A stretch of DNA of 64,000 nt, from assembly GCF_000425065.1 (NCBI RefSeq), contig NZ_KE384300.1:596559-660558 (forward strand). The letters run 5' to 3'. The stretch comes from Actinomadura rifamycini DSM 43936 (GTDB taxonomy: Bacteria; Actinomycetota; Actinomycetes; Streptosporangiales; Streptosporangiaceae). This document shows positions 34,732-43,496 of the stretch, piece after piece. The position numbers and the translations under genes are program-made. The notes under the pieces were generated by a model. It worked only from the letters and a program-made list of their open reading frames with translations, was not told the origin of the DNA and did no database searches. The first letter of the stretch is position 1, and each line of letters opens with the position of its first letter.

Positions 34732-36162
34732 GTGACCCGTCGAGCGAAAATAGTCAGCACCATCGGCCCCGCCTGCTCCAGCACCGAGCAGATCAACGCC
34801 CTCGTGGAAGCCGGCATCGACGTCGCCCGGCTCAACATGAGCCACGGCGACCACGCCACCCACGAAGAGGTGTACCACCGCCTCAGGGCCGCCGCCGACG
34901 CCACCGGACGCGGCGTCGGCATCCTCGCGGACCTCCAGGGCCCCAAGATCCGGATCGGCCGATTCCCCGACGGCCCCGTCCGCCTCACCCTCGGCGACGA
35001 ATTCACCATCACCACCGAGGACGTCCCCGGCACCCGCCGCGAAGTCTCCACCACCTACGACGGCCTCCCCGGCGACGTCTCACCCGGCGACACCGTCCTC
35101 ATCGACGACGGCCGCGTCGCCCTCCGCGTCACCGACGTCGACGGACCCCGCGTCCGCACCACCGTCACCGTCGGCGGCATGGTCTCCGACAACAAGGGCC
35201 TCAACCTGCCCGGCGTCCCCGTCAGCGTCCCCGCCCTCACCGACAAGGACGAAGAAGACCTCCGCTGGGCCCTGCGCCTCGGCGTCGACCTCGTCGCCCT
35301 CTCCTTCGTCCGCACCCCCGCCGACGCCGACATCTGCTACCAGATCATGGAAGAAGAAGGCGTCCGCGTCCCCCTCATCGGCAAGATCGAGAAGCCGCAG
35401 GCCGTCGAACGCCTCCCCGAGATCGTCGCCGCCTTCGACGGCATCATGGTCGCCCGCGGCGACCTCGGCGTCGAACTCCCCCTCGAACAGGTCCCCATCG
35501 TCCAGAAGCGCGCCATCGAGCTCTGCCGCGAAAAGGCCCGCCCGGTCATCGTCGCCACCCAGATGCTCGAATCCATGATCTCCGCGCCCCGCCCCACCCG
35601 CGCCGAGACCTCCGACGTCGCCAACGCCGTCTTCGAAGGCGCCGACGCCGTCATGCTCTCCGGCGAGACCAGTGTCGGCCAGTACCCCATCGAATCCGTC
35701 CAGACGATGAGCCGCATCGTCTGCACCGCCGAAGAAGCCGCACTCCAAGCCACCCACACCCTCGAGCGCATGCCCGAGACCGTCGGCGGCGCCATCGCCC
35801 GCGCCGCCGCCGAAGTCGGCGCCATCGTCGGCGCCGAGGCCCTGGCCGCCTTCACCATGTCCGGCGAAACGGCCCGCCGCCTCTCCCGCTACCGCTCGCC
35901 CATCCCCCTCCTCGCGTTCACCTCGGTCCCCGCCGTCCGAGGACGCCTCGCGCACGTCTGGGGAGTCGAAACCTTCATCGTCCCCCAGGTCGACCACACC
36001 GACGCCATGTTCGGCCAGGTCGAACAGGCCCTCCTCGAACTCGGCCGCGCCCAGAAGGGCGACCGCGTCGTCGTCGTCGCGGGCTCGCCCCCCGGCACGC
36101 CCGGCTCGACCAACTCCCTGCGCGTCCACATCATCGGCGACGCCATCTCCACCCAGCACTGA
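34732..36162 (+). CDS. pyk: Pyruvate kinase
   Basis: Pyruvate kinase converts phosphoenolpyruvate and ADP to pyruvate and ATP. The 476-residue protein shows AKIVSTIGPACSS at the start, RLNMSHG, the catalytic Lys/Glu segment LIGKIEKPQAVERL, MVARGDLGVELP and the cation/substrate loop ATQMLESMI, then a C-terminal allosteric domain. GTG 34732 is preferred: TACGGT ends 7 bp before it and no ribosome site is present, which indicates a leaderless mRNA. An alternative GTG lies 6 bp upstream. A perfect inverted repeat overlaps the promoter. Confidence 0.96.
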   Translation: MTRRAKIVSTIGPACSSTEQINALVEAGIDVARLNMSHGDHATHEEVYHRLRAAADATGRGVGILADLQGPKIRIGRFPDGPVRLTLGDEFTITTEDVPGTRREVSTTYDGLPGDVSPGDTVLIDDGRVALRVTDVDGPRVRTTVTVGGMVSDNKGLNLPGVPVSVPALTDKDEEDLRWALRLGVDLVALSFVRTPADADICYQIMEEEGVRVPLIGKIEKPQAVERLPEIVAAFDGIMVARGDLGVELPLEQVPIVQKRAIELCREKARPVIVATQMLESMISAPRPTRAETSDVANAVFEGADAVMLSGETSVGQYPIESVQTMSRIVCTAEEAALQATHTLERMPETVGGAIARAAAEVGAIVGAEALAAFTMSGETARRLSRYRSPIPLLAFTSVPAVRGRLAHVWGVETFIVPQVDHTDAMFGQVEQALLELGRAQKGDRVVVVAGSPPGTPGSTNSLRVHIIGDAISTQH

Positions 36163-36168
36163 CCGACC

Positions 36169-36193
36169 GCCGGGCGGCGCCGCGCCGCCCGGC
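36169..36193 (+). terminator. Terminator after pyk
   Basis: GCCGGGCGGC (36169-36178) pairs with GCCGCCCGGC (36184-36193) around a GCCGC loop, 6 bp after the pyk stop. It may serve both strands, as the next gene converges. Confidence 0.65.
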
Positions 36194-36237
36194 ACATCAC
36201 CACCGGATCTCATTTAGAGCTCGCTCCGGCCAACCCG

Positions 36238-37023
36238 CTAGTACTTCGGCCCCACGAACTCGTCCAACCGCGCCACGGCCTCCCGCCGCGCCACGGACAC
36301 GTTCTTCCGGTTCATCTGCCGCCACGCGATCCCGAGCCGATCCAGCGCATCCGTAAAGAGCCTCTGGATGTCCATGGATTCGTTGGTGAAGTAGTAGCGC
36401 GGGTACTCGTACCACCGCTCCTCGCCCTGGACCGGGCGCCGTACCCGGTTCACGCCGCGGCAGCCGTCCGAGTGAATGAGCCCTCGAATCAACTCTTCGG
36501 TGTACTCGTCCACGATCTTCTGCTGCCAATCCGCCAGCTCGATCGTGCGCTCGTGTTTCCGTCCCGGGCCGTGCTGGGGGAAGAGGCATGGCCAGTGTTT
36601 CGAGTAAGAGCCCACCACCGTGCACCCCGGCTTCCGACGGCGCCCGACTCGTGAGATCGGCAGTACTGTGCCGACCGCCTTGGCCGCTTCCTCGATCAAG
36701 CCGGGGTAGGCGTCGTCGCAGGCGATGTCCAGTCGGTACACCCCTTTCCGGCAGCGGGCGAGATGCCCATCACCGAGGTAGAGGCCGAGCAGGTACGCGT
36801 AACACCGCTCATCGAGCTCCCGGCCGAAGCAACGTGGACAGCCCCGCCTGAAGCGGGCGTCTCCACTGGTCGGGTCCGCCGGATCGAGGCGTCTTCGTCT
36901 CGTTCCATACCGCCATTTCCGAACCGCCGCGATCGAGACGCCGCAGCGACGAGCCACTTCGCGGTCGGTCCAGCCCGCTCGGGACAGTTCCAGGGCCTGC
37001 TGAACGACTTCCTCGGGATACAT
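36238..37023 (-). CDS. Free-standing LAGLIDADG-type protein with N-terminal HTH
   Basis: The 261-residue protein starts with a helix-turn-helix (GWTDREVARRCGVSIAAVRKW, broken here as residues 17-37), then CPRC near residue 63, and two LAGLIDADG-like motifs: YAYLLGLYLGDGHLA (about 75-89) and ELIRGLIHSDGCRGV (about 176-190), each with the acidic residue expected for metal-dependent DNA cleavage. GSYSKHWPCLFPQHGPG and the VARREAVARLDEFVGPK end are typical of a large actinobacterial family. It lies downstream of tRNA-Leu, in weaker G/C3 context than its neighbours, suggesting transfer. Homing activity is unproven; it could be a regulator. Confidence 0.82.
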   Translation of the reverse strand: MYPEEVVQQALELSRAGWTDREVARRCGVSIAAVRKWRYGTRRRRLDPADPTSGDARFRRGCPRCFGRELDERCYAYLLGLYLGDGHLARCRKGVYRLDIACDDAYPGLIEEAAKAVGTVLPISRVGRRRKPGCTVVGSYSKHWPCLFPQHGPGRKHERTIELADWQQKIVDEYTEELIRGLIHSDGCRGVNRVRRPVQGEERWYEYPRYYFTNESMDIQRLFTDALDRLGIAWRQMNRKNVSVARREAVARLDEFVGPKY

Positions 37024-37173
37024 GCGCCGAGTATCTCGCCGACCACTGACAGTTTTGTTTTTCGCTTATATGTACCGATTTTGGGTGTTTGTGGGGCGGC
37101 GGGTTCAGGCGTGGCCGGTTGTTCCGGGCAGTTGGCGCCTCCGGCGTAGCGGAATCCATCCGGACCGACATGG

Positions 37174-37201
37174 AAAAACCGCCGTCCATGAGAACGGCGG
37201 T
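37174..37201 (-). terminator. Intrinsic terminator of tRNA-Leu
   Basis: On the minus strand ACCGCCGT (37201-37194) pairs with ACGGCGGT (37185-37178), followed by a TTTTT run (37178-37174). This is the most canonical intrinsic terminator in the window and ends the tRNA transcript 9 bp after the tRNA. Confidence 0.85.
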
Positions 37202-37209
37202 CGGAGAGG

Positions 37210-37292
37210 TGCCGGAGGTGGGATTCGAACCCACACGCCCTTTCGGACAAATCCTTTTGAGGGATCAGCGTCTGCCATTTCGCCACTCCGGC
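37210..37292 (-). tRNA. tRNA-Leu (anticodon CAA)
   Basis: The minus strand folds as a class II tRNA. The acceptor arm is GCCGGAG/CTCCGGC. The anticodon stem GATCC/GGATT encloses the loop CTCAAAA with anticodon CAA, which reads UUG. The long variable arm is TGTCCGAAAGGGCG. The T arm is GTGGG TTCGAAT CCCAC, and the discriminator is A at 37210. The CCA end is not fully encoded (CCT follows). An intrinsic terminator lies just downstream. Confidence 0.96.
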
Positions 37293-37387
37293 AGCTTTAT
37301 CTGGACATGTCCCTTGTTGTCCAGTTTGCTGCCCCTTGGTGAGGGGCGGCACGTGTCATGGTAGCGCGTCCCGGTAGTCTCGTGCGC

Positions 37388-37984
37388 GTGACGGAGAGCG
37401 CTCGGCGAGTTGTGATCGCAGAAGACGAGGCCCTGATCCGGCTGGACCTCAAGGAGATGCTGCAGGAGGACGGCTACGAGGTCGTGGGCGAGGCCGGGGA
37501 CGGCGAGGCGGCCGTCCGGCTCGCGTCGGACCTGAAGCCCGATCTCGTGATCCTGGACGTCAAGATGCCGGTGCTCGACGGGATCTCGGCCGCCGAGCGG
37601 ATCTCGGCCGAGCGGATCGCGCCCGTCGTCATCCTCACCGCGTTCTCGCAGCGGGAGCTGGTGCAGCGCGCCACCGAGGCGGGCGCGATGGCCTACCTGG
37701 TGAAGCCGTTCTCGAAGACGGACCTGGCGCCGGCGATCGAGATGGCGGTCAGCCGGTACACCGAGATGCGGGCGCTCGAGGCGGAGGTCGCGGGGCTGCA
37801 GGAGCGGCTGGAGACGCGCAAGATCGTCGACCGCGCGAAAGGGCTGCTGCAGGAGGCGCACGGGTGGTCCGAGCCCGAGGCGTTCCGGTGGATCCAGAAG
37901 ACGTCGATGGACCGGCGGCTCACGATGCGGGCCGTCGCGGAGGCGGTCGTCGCCGGTGCGGGCGGGGAGTCCGCGGAGTCCTGA
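37388..37984 (+). CDS. pdtaR: ANTAR-domain response regulator (PdtaR type)
   Basis: The 198-residue protein has a complete receiver (VVIAEDEALIRLDL, phospho-acceptor Asp in LVILDVKMPVLDG, Lys in YLVKPF), a coiled-coil helix, and an RNA-binding ANTAR domain (RKIVDRAKGLLQEAHGWSE, EAFRWIQKTSMDRRLT). ANTAR proteins act by antitermination on hairpin pairs in mRNA; PdtaR is phosphorylated by the kinase PdtaS, which is not encoded here. TAGTCT (37375-37380) lies 7 bp before GTG 37388, a leaderless layout; longer starts at 37358 and 37382 are less likely. It is divergent from tRNA-Leu. Confidence 0.94.
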   Translation: MTESARRVVIAEDEALIRLDLKEMLQEDGYEVVGEAGDGEAAVRLASDLKPDLVILDVKMPVLDGISAAERISAERIAPVVILTAFSQRELVQRATEAGAMAYLVKPFSKTDLAPAIEMAVSRYTEMRALEAEVAGLQERLETRKIVDRAKGLLQEAHGWSEPEAFRWIQKTSMDRRLTMRAVAEAVVAGAGGESAES

Positions 37985-38104
37985 CTCCACTGGCCGTTAT
38001 CTCGCGCGTTGTCAAGGGCCAATGCGTGTGCGCCGGACCGCCCCCGATCGTTACTCTGCGTCATCATCGCTGTTGGTTGCGCGGATCCCGATGAGCACGG
38101 GGGA

Positions 38105-38120
38105 GTAACGAACGAGTAAC
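38105..38120 (+). promoter_or_regulatory. GlnR-box-like site upstream of the liv operon
   Basis: GTAAC, six bases, GTAAC fits the GlnR pattern gTnAC-n6-GnAAC in 9 of 10 fixed positions. The wider unit GAGTAAC occurs twice in direct orientation 11 bp apart (38103-38109 and 38114-38120) and once inverted as GTTACTC (38050-38056). GlnR controls nitrogen assimilation genes in actinobacteria; control of this transporter is inferred. Confidence 0.5.
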
Positions 38121-38169
38121 CCTTCTATCCGGGGGTGCTGATCTGTGTTGGGTCCTCGGTGTACGACAT

Positions 38170-38184
38170 ACCTGGTCCCCAGGT
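38170..38184 (+). promoter_or_regulatory. Palindrome upstream of livK
   Basis: ACCTGG TCC CCAGGT is a perfect 6-bp inverted repeat with a 3-bp spacer, about 95 bp before the livK start. It could be a second operator or part of a leader hairpin. The rest of the 37985-38277 gap shows no gene. Confidence 0.4.
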
Positions 38185-38277
38185 GACCGATATCTCCCCA
38201 TCCACGGGAACATGTCGCGCCCGGGGCATGACTCGTACCCGATCCCTTCCCGGATCCGGATGGAAAGGCTGGGCACC

Positions 38278-39450
38278 TTGCGGCGCAACAAGATGAGGGT
38301 CGCCGGCGCGGTGGCGATGAGCGCGGTGCTCGCGCTCGGTGCCGTGGCGTGCGGCGACGACGGCGGCGGCTCGGGCGACGGCGACTCGATCACGATCGGG
38401 TTCATGGGAGACCTGACCGGGGAGAACTCGGGTCTGGTGATTCCGCCCAAGCAGGGCGCCGAGCTGGCGATCGAGCAGTACAACGCCACCAACCCCGAGG
38501 TCAAGATCAACCTCAAGACCTATGACAGCCAGGGGAAGCCGGAGCAGGCGACGACGCTGGCGCTGGGCGCGGTGAAGAACGACAAGATCGTCGGGCTGAT
38601 CGGTCCGGCTTTCTCGGGTGAGTCCCAGAGCGTGGGGCCCATCCTCGAGGAGGCGAAGATCCCGAGCGTGTCGCCGTCGGCGACGAGCATCACGCTCGCG
38701 GAGAAGGGCTGGAAGTACTGGCACCGGGTGGTGGCCGACGACGCGGTGCAGAGCACGGGCGTCGCGACCTTCCTGAGCGGTTCGCTGGGCGCGAAGAAGG
38801 TCTTCACGGTCCACGACAACCAGGACTACGGCAAGGGTCTGGCCGACGCGATCGGGTCGGCGGTGAAGGCCAAGGGCGTGACGACGCAGACCGACGCGGT
38901 GGACGACAACGCGACGGACTACTCGTCGACGGTCAACAAGATCGTGGACTTCAAGCCGGAGGCGGTGTACTTCGGCGGTTACTACGCGGTGGCCGGGCGT
39001 CTGTTCAAGCAGCTGGCGGAGGCCGGCTACGAGGGCAAGATGATGTCGGGCGACGGGTCGCTGGCGACCGAGCTGATCACGGGCACCGGTGAGAAGAACG
39101 CGCAGGGTGCGCTGCTGAGCTGCGGCTGCCTGATCGACACCGACGGCAAGACGAACGCGAACGCGAAGAAGTTCGCGGACGACTACAAGGCCAAGTTCGG
39201 GTCCGAGGTCGCGATCTACTCGACGGAGGGGTACGACGCGGCGACGGCGTTCGTGGAGGCCGTGAAGGCCGGCAAGACGACGCCGGAGGACATCAACGAG
39301 TTCCTGAAGACCGTGAGCTTCGACGGGGTCGGCAAGCCGGTGAAGTTCGACGAGAACGGTGAGCTGGCCGCGCAGGACATCTTCATCTACGAGGTGCAGG
39401 GCAAGGCGATCAAGCTCCTCGGCAACGCGAACGAAGCGAAGGTCTCGTAG
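38278..39450 (+). CDS. livK: Branched-chain amino-acid-type ABC transporter, substrate-binding lipoprotein
   Basis: The 390-residue lipoprotein has a basic start, a hydrophobic stretch and lipobox LGAVAC (Cys25 with the TTG start), followed by a Gly/Asp/Ser linker and a periplasmic-binding type I domain (ITIGFMGDLTGENSG, IGPAFSGESQSVGP, YGKGLADAIG, STEGYDAATAF). It captures branched-chain amino acids or related amides outside the membrane. TTG 38278 follows GGAAAGG; an in-frame ATG at 38260 is an alternative. It heads a five-gene operon, and a terminator-like hairpin follows it, which should give more binding protein than permease. Confidence 0.93.
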   Translation: MRRNKMRVAGAVAMSAVLALGAVACGDDGGGSGDGDSITIGFMGDLTGENSGLVIPPKQGAELAIEQYNATNPEVKINLKTYDSQGKPEQATTLALGAVKNDKIVGLIGPAFSGESQSVGPILEEAKIPSVSPSATSITLAEKGWKYWHRVVADDAVQSTGVATFLSGSLGAKKVFTVHDNQDYGKGLADAIGSAVKAKGVTTQTDAVDDNATDYSSTVNKIVDFKPEAVYFGGYYAVAGRLFKQLAEAGYEGKMMSGDGSLATELITGTGEKNAQGALLSCGCLIDTDGKTNANAKKFADDYKAKFGSEVAIYSTEGYDAATAFVEAVKAGKTTPEDINEFLKTVSFDGVGKPVKFDENGELAAQDIFIYEVQGKAIKLLGNANEAKVS

Positions 39451-39489
39451 GGCGTCACCACGCCGTTCGAACGACCTCCTGATGGCGCG

Positions 39490-39523
39490 GGAGCGGGAGC
39501 GCTACAGCGCTCCCGCTCCTTTT
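39490..39523 (+). terminator. Attenuator-like hairpin between livK and livH
   Basis: GGAGCGGGAGCGCT (39490-39503) and AGCGCTCCCGCTCC (39506-39519) are perfect inverted copies followed by TTTT. It has full intrinsic-terminator form but lies inside the operon, so partial read-through is expected. Confidence 0.75.
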
Positions 39524-39541
39524 CACAAAGGGCGACCAAAG

Positions 39542-40507
39542 GTGCTCGACGACTTCATCAATCAATTCTGGCCGTCGACCATCGACGGGCTGTCGCTGGG
39601 GGCGATCTATGCTCTCCTGGCGCTCGGCTACACGATGGTCTACGGCGTGCTCCGGCTGATCAACTTTGCTCATGCCGACATCTTCATGGCGGGTACGTTC
39701 GCGGCACTGTGGACGGTGCGCGGCCTCGGCGTCTCGGATCTGAACGGGATCGCGCTCATCGGCGTGGTGGCGTTGTGCGGGGTGGTGGCCGGCGCCGTGG
39801 CCGGCGGCGGCGCGATGCTGCTGGAGGTGGTGGCCTACCGGCCGCTGCGGAAACGGGGGGCGTCGCGGTTGGCGGCGCTCATCTCGGCGATCGGCGCGTC
39901 GATCTTCATTCAGCAGCTGTTCGCGACGGTGCTGGTGCCGTGGATCTTCGGGACGTCGAAGGAGGGCGGCAAGCTTCCGGTCAGCGAGCACTTCCGGGAG
40001 ATGACGACGGTGGTCTCGATCGGTCCGATCGAGATCACGAACGTCGCGCTGATCATCTTCTTCGGCGCCGTGCTGATGATGGTGGCGCTGGACCAGTTCG
40101 TGAACCGGACGCGGCTGGGGCGGGGCATCCGTTCGACGGCGCAGGATCCGGAGACCGCGGTGCTGATGGGCGTGAACATCGACCGTGTGGTGTCGGTGAC
40201 GTTCCTGGTGGGCGGTGTGATGGCGGGTGTGGCGGCCGCGCTGTACTTCCTGCGGTTCGAGCAGACGGAGTACTTCGTGGGCTTCCTGCTGGGCATCAAG
40301 GCGTTCACGGCGGCGGTTCTCGGCGGTATCGGGAACATTCGCGGTGCGTTGGTCGGCGGGTTCGTGCTGGGGCTGCTGGAGATGTACGGCTCGAGCATCT
40401 TCGGTTCGGAGTGGCGGGACGTGGTGGCGTTCACGCTGCTGATCCTGATTCTGATGTTCCGTCCCACCGGCATCCTCGGTGAGTCTCTCCAGCGGGCGCG
40501 CGCATGA
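39542..40507 (+). CDS. livH: Branched-chain amino-acid-type ABC permease LivH
   Basis: The 321-residue membrane protein is the first permease subunit. Its start LDDFINQFWPSTIDGLSLGAIYALLALGY splits as typical LivH sequence, and GVLRLINFAHADIFMAG is a family hallmark. It has about eight helices, and the cytoplasmic coupling segment reads STAQDPETAVLMGVN. GTG 39542 follows a weak ribosome site (AAAGG). It overlaps livM by 4 bp and should pair with LivM in the membrane. Confidence 0.94.
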   Translation: MLDDFINQFWPSTIDGLSLGAIYALLALGYTMVYGVLRLINFAHADIFMAGTFAALWTVRGLGVSDLNGIALIGVVALCGVVAGAVAGGGAMLLEVVAYRPLRKRGASRLAALISAIGASIFIQQLFATVLVPWIFGTSKEGGKLPVSEHFREMTTVVSIGPIEITNVALIIFFGAVLMMVALDQFVNRTRLGRGIRSTAQDPETAVLMGVNIDRVVSVTFLVGGVMAGVAAALYFLRFEQTEYFVGFLLGIKAFTAAVLGGIGNIRGALVGGFVLGLLEMYGSSIFGSEWRDVVAFTLLILILMFRPTGILGESLQRARA

Positions 40508-41658
40508 ACATGACGAAGAAGCTTCCTTCGAAGAGCATCGGCGGCGGTCTGTCCTTGGATCCGCTGCGCGACTGGTGGGCGGGTGCCGCCGGGTGGCAGC
40601 GCTGGGGCGTGTACGTCCTGCTGATCATCGGTGCGCTGCTGCTGCCGCATCAGGCGATCGGCAGTTTCATGGCGCCGAGCGGTGCGGACTGGGCGTCGAT
40701 GCTCAGCGACCAGATCGCGATCTACGTGCTGCTGGCGATCGGTTTGAACGTCGTGGTCGGCATGGCGGGTCTGCTGGACCTGGGGTATGTGGCGTTCTAC
40801 GCGGTCGGCGGGTACACCATCGCGATCTTCGCGGTGAAGTACAACTGGAGTTTCTGGGAGACGCTGGTTCTGGCGATCGTGTTCGCGGCGGCGTCCGGGG
40901 TGATCCTGGGTGCGCCGACGCTGCGGTTGCGGGGCGACTACCTGGCGATCGTGACGCTGGGCTTTGGTGAGATCGTCAAGCGGACGGCGAACAACAGCGA
41001 CTACGTGAACGGTCCTCGCGGTGTGCAGGGGATCCCGCATCCTCCGACGGTGTCGGAGTGGGAGATCTTCGGTGTGCAGCCGTTGAAGTACGGGATCCTG
41101 GATTCGCGGCCGTACTACTACATGCTGGTCTTCTTCATCGTGCTGGCGATCATCTTCGTGCGGCGGCTGGAGAAGTCGCGGGTCGGCCGGGCGTGGACGT
41201 CGATCCGGGAGGACGAGGACGCGGCGGAGCTGATGGGCGTGCCGACGTTCCGGTTCAAGCTGGCGGCGTTCGCGATCGGCGCGGCGATCGGCGGCAGCGG
41301 CGGTGTGGTGTTCGCGGCGAAGCAGACGTCGATCCTGCCGACGAACTTCGAGTTCCTGGTGTCGGCGCTGATCCTGGCGGCGGTGGTGCTGGGCGGTTCG
41401 GGGAGTATTCCGGGCGCGATTCTGGGGGCGTTCGTGGTGGCGTGGCTGCCCGAGCGGTTCCGGTTCCTGGAGGACTACCGGATGCTGATCTTCGGTGCCG
41501 CGCTGGTGCTCATGATGATCTTCCGGCCGGAGGGGCTGTGGCCGTCCCGGCAGCGGAAGGCGGAGCTGGCCGAAGGCGGCGGCGGTATGGGCCATATGGG
41601 CGCGGAGGTCGGCGAGCAGCAGGCCGGGGCCGGGGCCGCGGCGGAGGTGACGAAGTGA
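40504..41658 (+). CDS. livM: Branched-chain amino-acid-type ABC permease LivM
   Basis: The 384-residue second permease subunit has about eight helices, with GLNVVVGMAGLLDLGYVAFY as the family N-terminal signature, GDYLAIVTLGFGEIVK, and the coupling helix SIREDEDAAELMGV. The C-terminal 30 residues are a Gly/Glu/Ala-rich cytoplasmic tail. Its ATG overlaps the livH stop and its TGA overlaps the livG GTG, 4 bp each. Confidence 0.94.
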   Translation: MNMTKKLPSKSIGGGLSLDPLRDWWAGAAGWQRWGVYVLLIIGALLLPHQAIGSFMAPSGADWASMLSDQIAIYVLLAIGLNVVVGMAGLLDLGYVAFYAVGGYTIAIFAVKYNWSFWETLVLAIVFAAASGVILGAPTLRLRGDYLAIVTLGFGEIVKRTANNSDYVNGPRGVQGIPHPPTVSEWEIFGVQPLKYGILDSRPYYYMLVFFIVLAIIFVRRLEKSRVGRAWTSIREDEDAAELMGVPTFRFKLAAFAIGAAIGGSGGVVFAAKQTSILPTNFEFLVSALILAAVVLGGSGSIPGAILGAFVVAWLPERFRFLEDYRMLIFGAALVLMMIFRPEGLWPSRQRKAELAEGGGGMGHMGAEVGEQQAGAGAAAEVTK

Positions 41659-42435
41659 AGGACGCCGGCGAGGGCACGGTGCTGCTGGCACTGCAGGACG
41701 TCGTCATGCGGTTCGGCGGTGTCGTGGCCCTGAACAAGGTGAACATCGAGATCCGCAAGGGCGAGATCTTCGCGCTGATCGGTCCGAACGGTGCGGGGAA
41801 GACGACGGTGTTCAACGTGACGACCGGGGTGTACCGGCCGTCCGAGGGCGCGGTCGTGTTCGACGGGCAGCGGATCGACGGCAAGAAGCGGTTCACGGTG
41901 ACGAAGCTGGGCGTGGCGCGCACGTTCCAGAACGTCCGGTTGTTCCACCACATGACGGCCGTGGAGAACGTTCTGGTGGGCGCGGACGCGCATCATCGGA
42001 CGGGTTTCGTCGGTGCGGCGCTGGGGTTGCCGTGGCACCGCCGTGAGGAGCGGCAGGGCCGGGAGCGGGCCGCCGAGCTGCTGGAGCTGGTGGGGATTTC
42101 GCACCGGGCCGGGGAGCTGGCGAAGAACCTGCCGTACGGCGACCAGCGGCGCCTGGAGATCGCGCGGGCGCTGGCGACGAACCCGAAGCTGCTGCTCCTG
42201 GACGAGCCCGCGGCCGGGATGAACCCGGCGGAGAAGGTGGCGCTGCAGGAGCTGATCCGCAAAATCCGTGACACCGGGGTGACCGTGCTGCTGATCGAGC
42301 ACGACATGGGCCTGGTGATGGGGATCAGCGACCGGGTGGCGGTGCTGGACTTCGGTCAGAAGATCGCGGACGGGCTGCCGGCCGAGGTGCAGAACGACCC
42401 GCGGGTCATTGAGGCGTATCTGGGGGCTCCGGCCG

Positions 42436-42446
<11 letters not shown>
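41655..42446 (+). CDS. livG: Branched-chain amino-acid-type ABC ATPase LivG
   Basis: The 263-residue ATPase has Walker A GPNGAGKTT (about 41-49), the LivG-typical GVARTFQNVRLF Q-loop, signature-like YGDQRRLEIARAL in place of LSGGQ, Walker B LLLLDEPAAGM with the catalytic Glu, and switch His in LLIEHDMGLVM. It energises the LivHM permease from the cytoplasmic side. It overlaps livM by 4 bp and livF by 11 bp. Confidence 0.95.
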
Positions 42447-43263
<817 letters not shown>

Positions 43264-43275
43264 CGGGGCCGCGGG

Positions 43276-43314
43276 ACGCCCGCCGGGACCGGTTCGTCCG
43301 GTCCCGGCGGGCGT
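43276..43314 (+). terminator. Terminator of the liv operon
   Basis: A perfect 17-bp stem: ACGCCCGCCGGGACCGG (43276-43292) pairs with CCGGTCCCGGCGGGCGT (43298-43314) around TTCGT. No U-run. Confidence 0.75.
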
Positions 43315-43360
43315 TCGCGTGCGTGCGCCGCGCGTTCGGGGACGTCCGGACAGACGTTGA

Positions 43361-43427
43361 CCCGGGATCACCTTTGGGGCCGTACGGCCTTCCCCGGCGC
43401 GTACGTTGTCTACTCGGTGATCCCGGG
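43361..43427. repeat. Nested inverted repeats between livF and the thioesterase gene
   Basis: CCCGGGATCACC (43361-43372) and GGTGATCCCGGG (43416-43427) are perfect 12-bp inverted copies 43 bp apart. Inside them lies the perfect 12-bp palindrome GGCCGTACGGCC (43378-43389). No gene is supported between 43315 and 43496. It could be a structured RNA, a paired operator or a cruciform; TTGACC at 43357-43362 overlaps the left arm. Confidence 0.6.
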
Positions 43428-43496
43428 CCGTTCCGTGCCACGGTACAGAGGTGCGGCGTCCCGCCGCAAAGGTCCCGCGAAACCCGCGGGGCCCGG

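Noticed and set aside
37050..37095. A/T-rich patch upstream of the LAGLIDADG gene as a replication or transfer origin
   Set aside because: It is about 45 bp, has no iterated sites, and is better explained as the promoter region of the adjacent transferred gene.
36195..37300. Integrated element with att sites flanking the LAGLIDADG gene at tRNA-Leu
   Set aside because: I looked for a copy of the tRNA 3' end beyond the gene. Only a 7-8 base match (CTCCGGC) occurs near 36224, too short for an att duplication, and no integrase is present.
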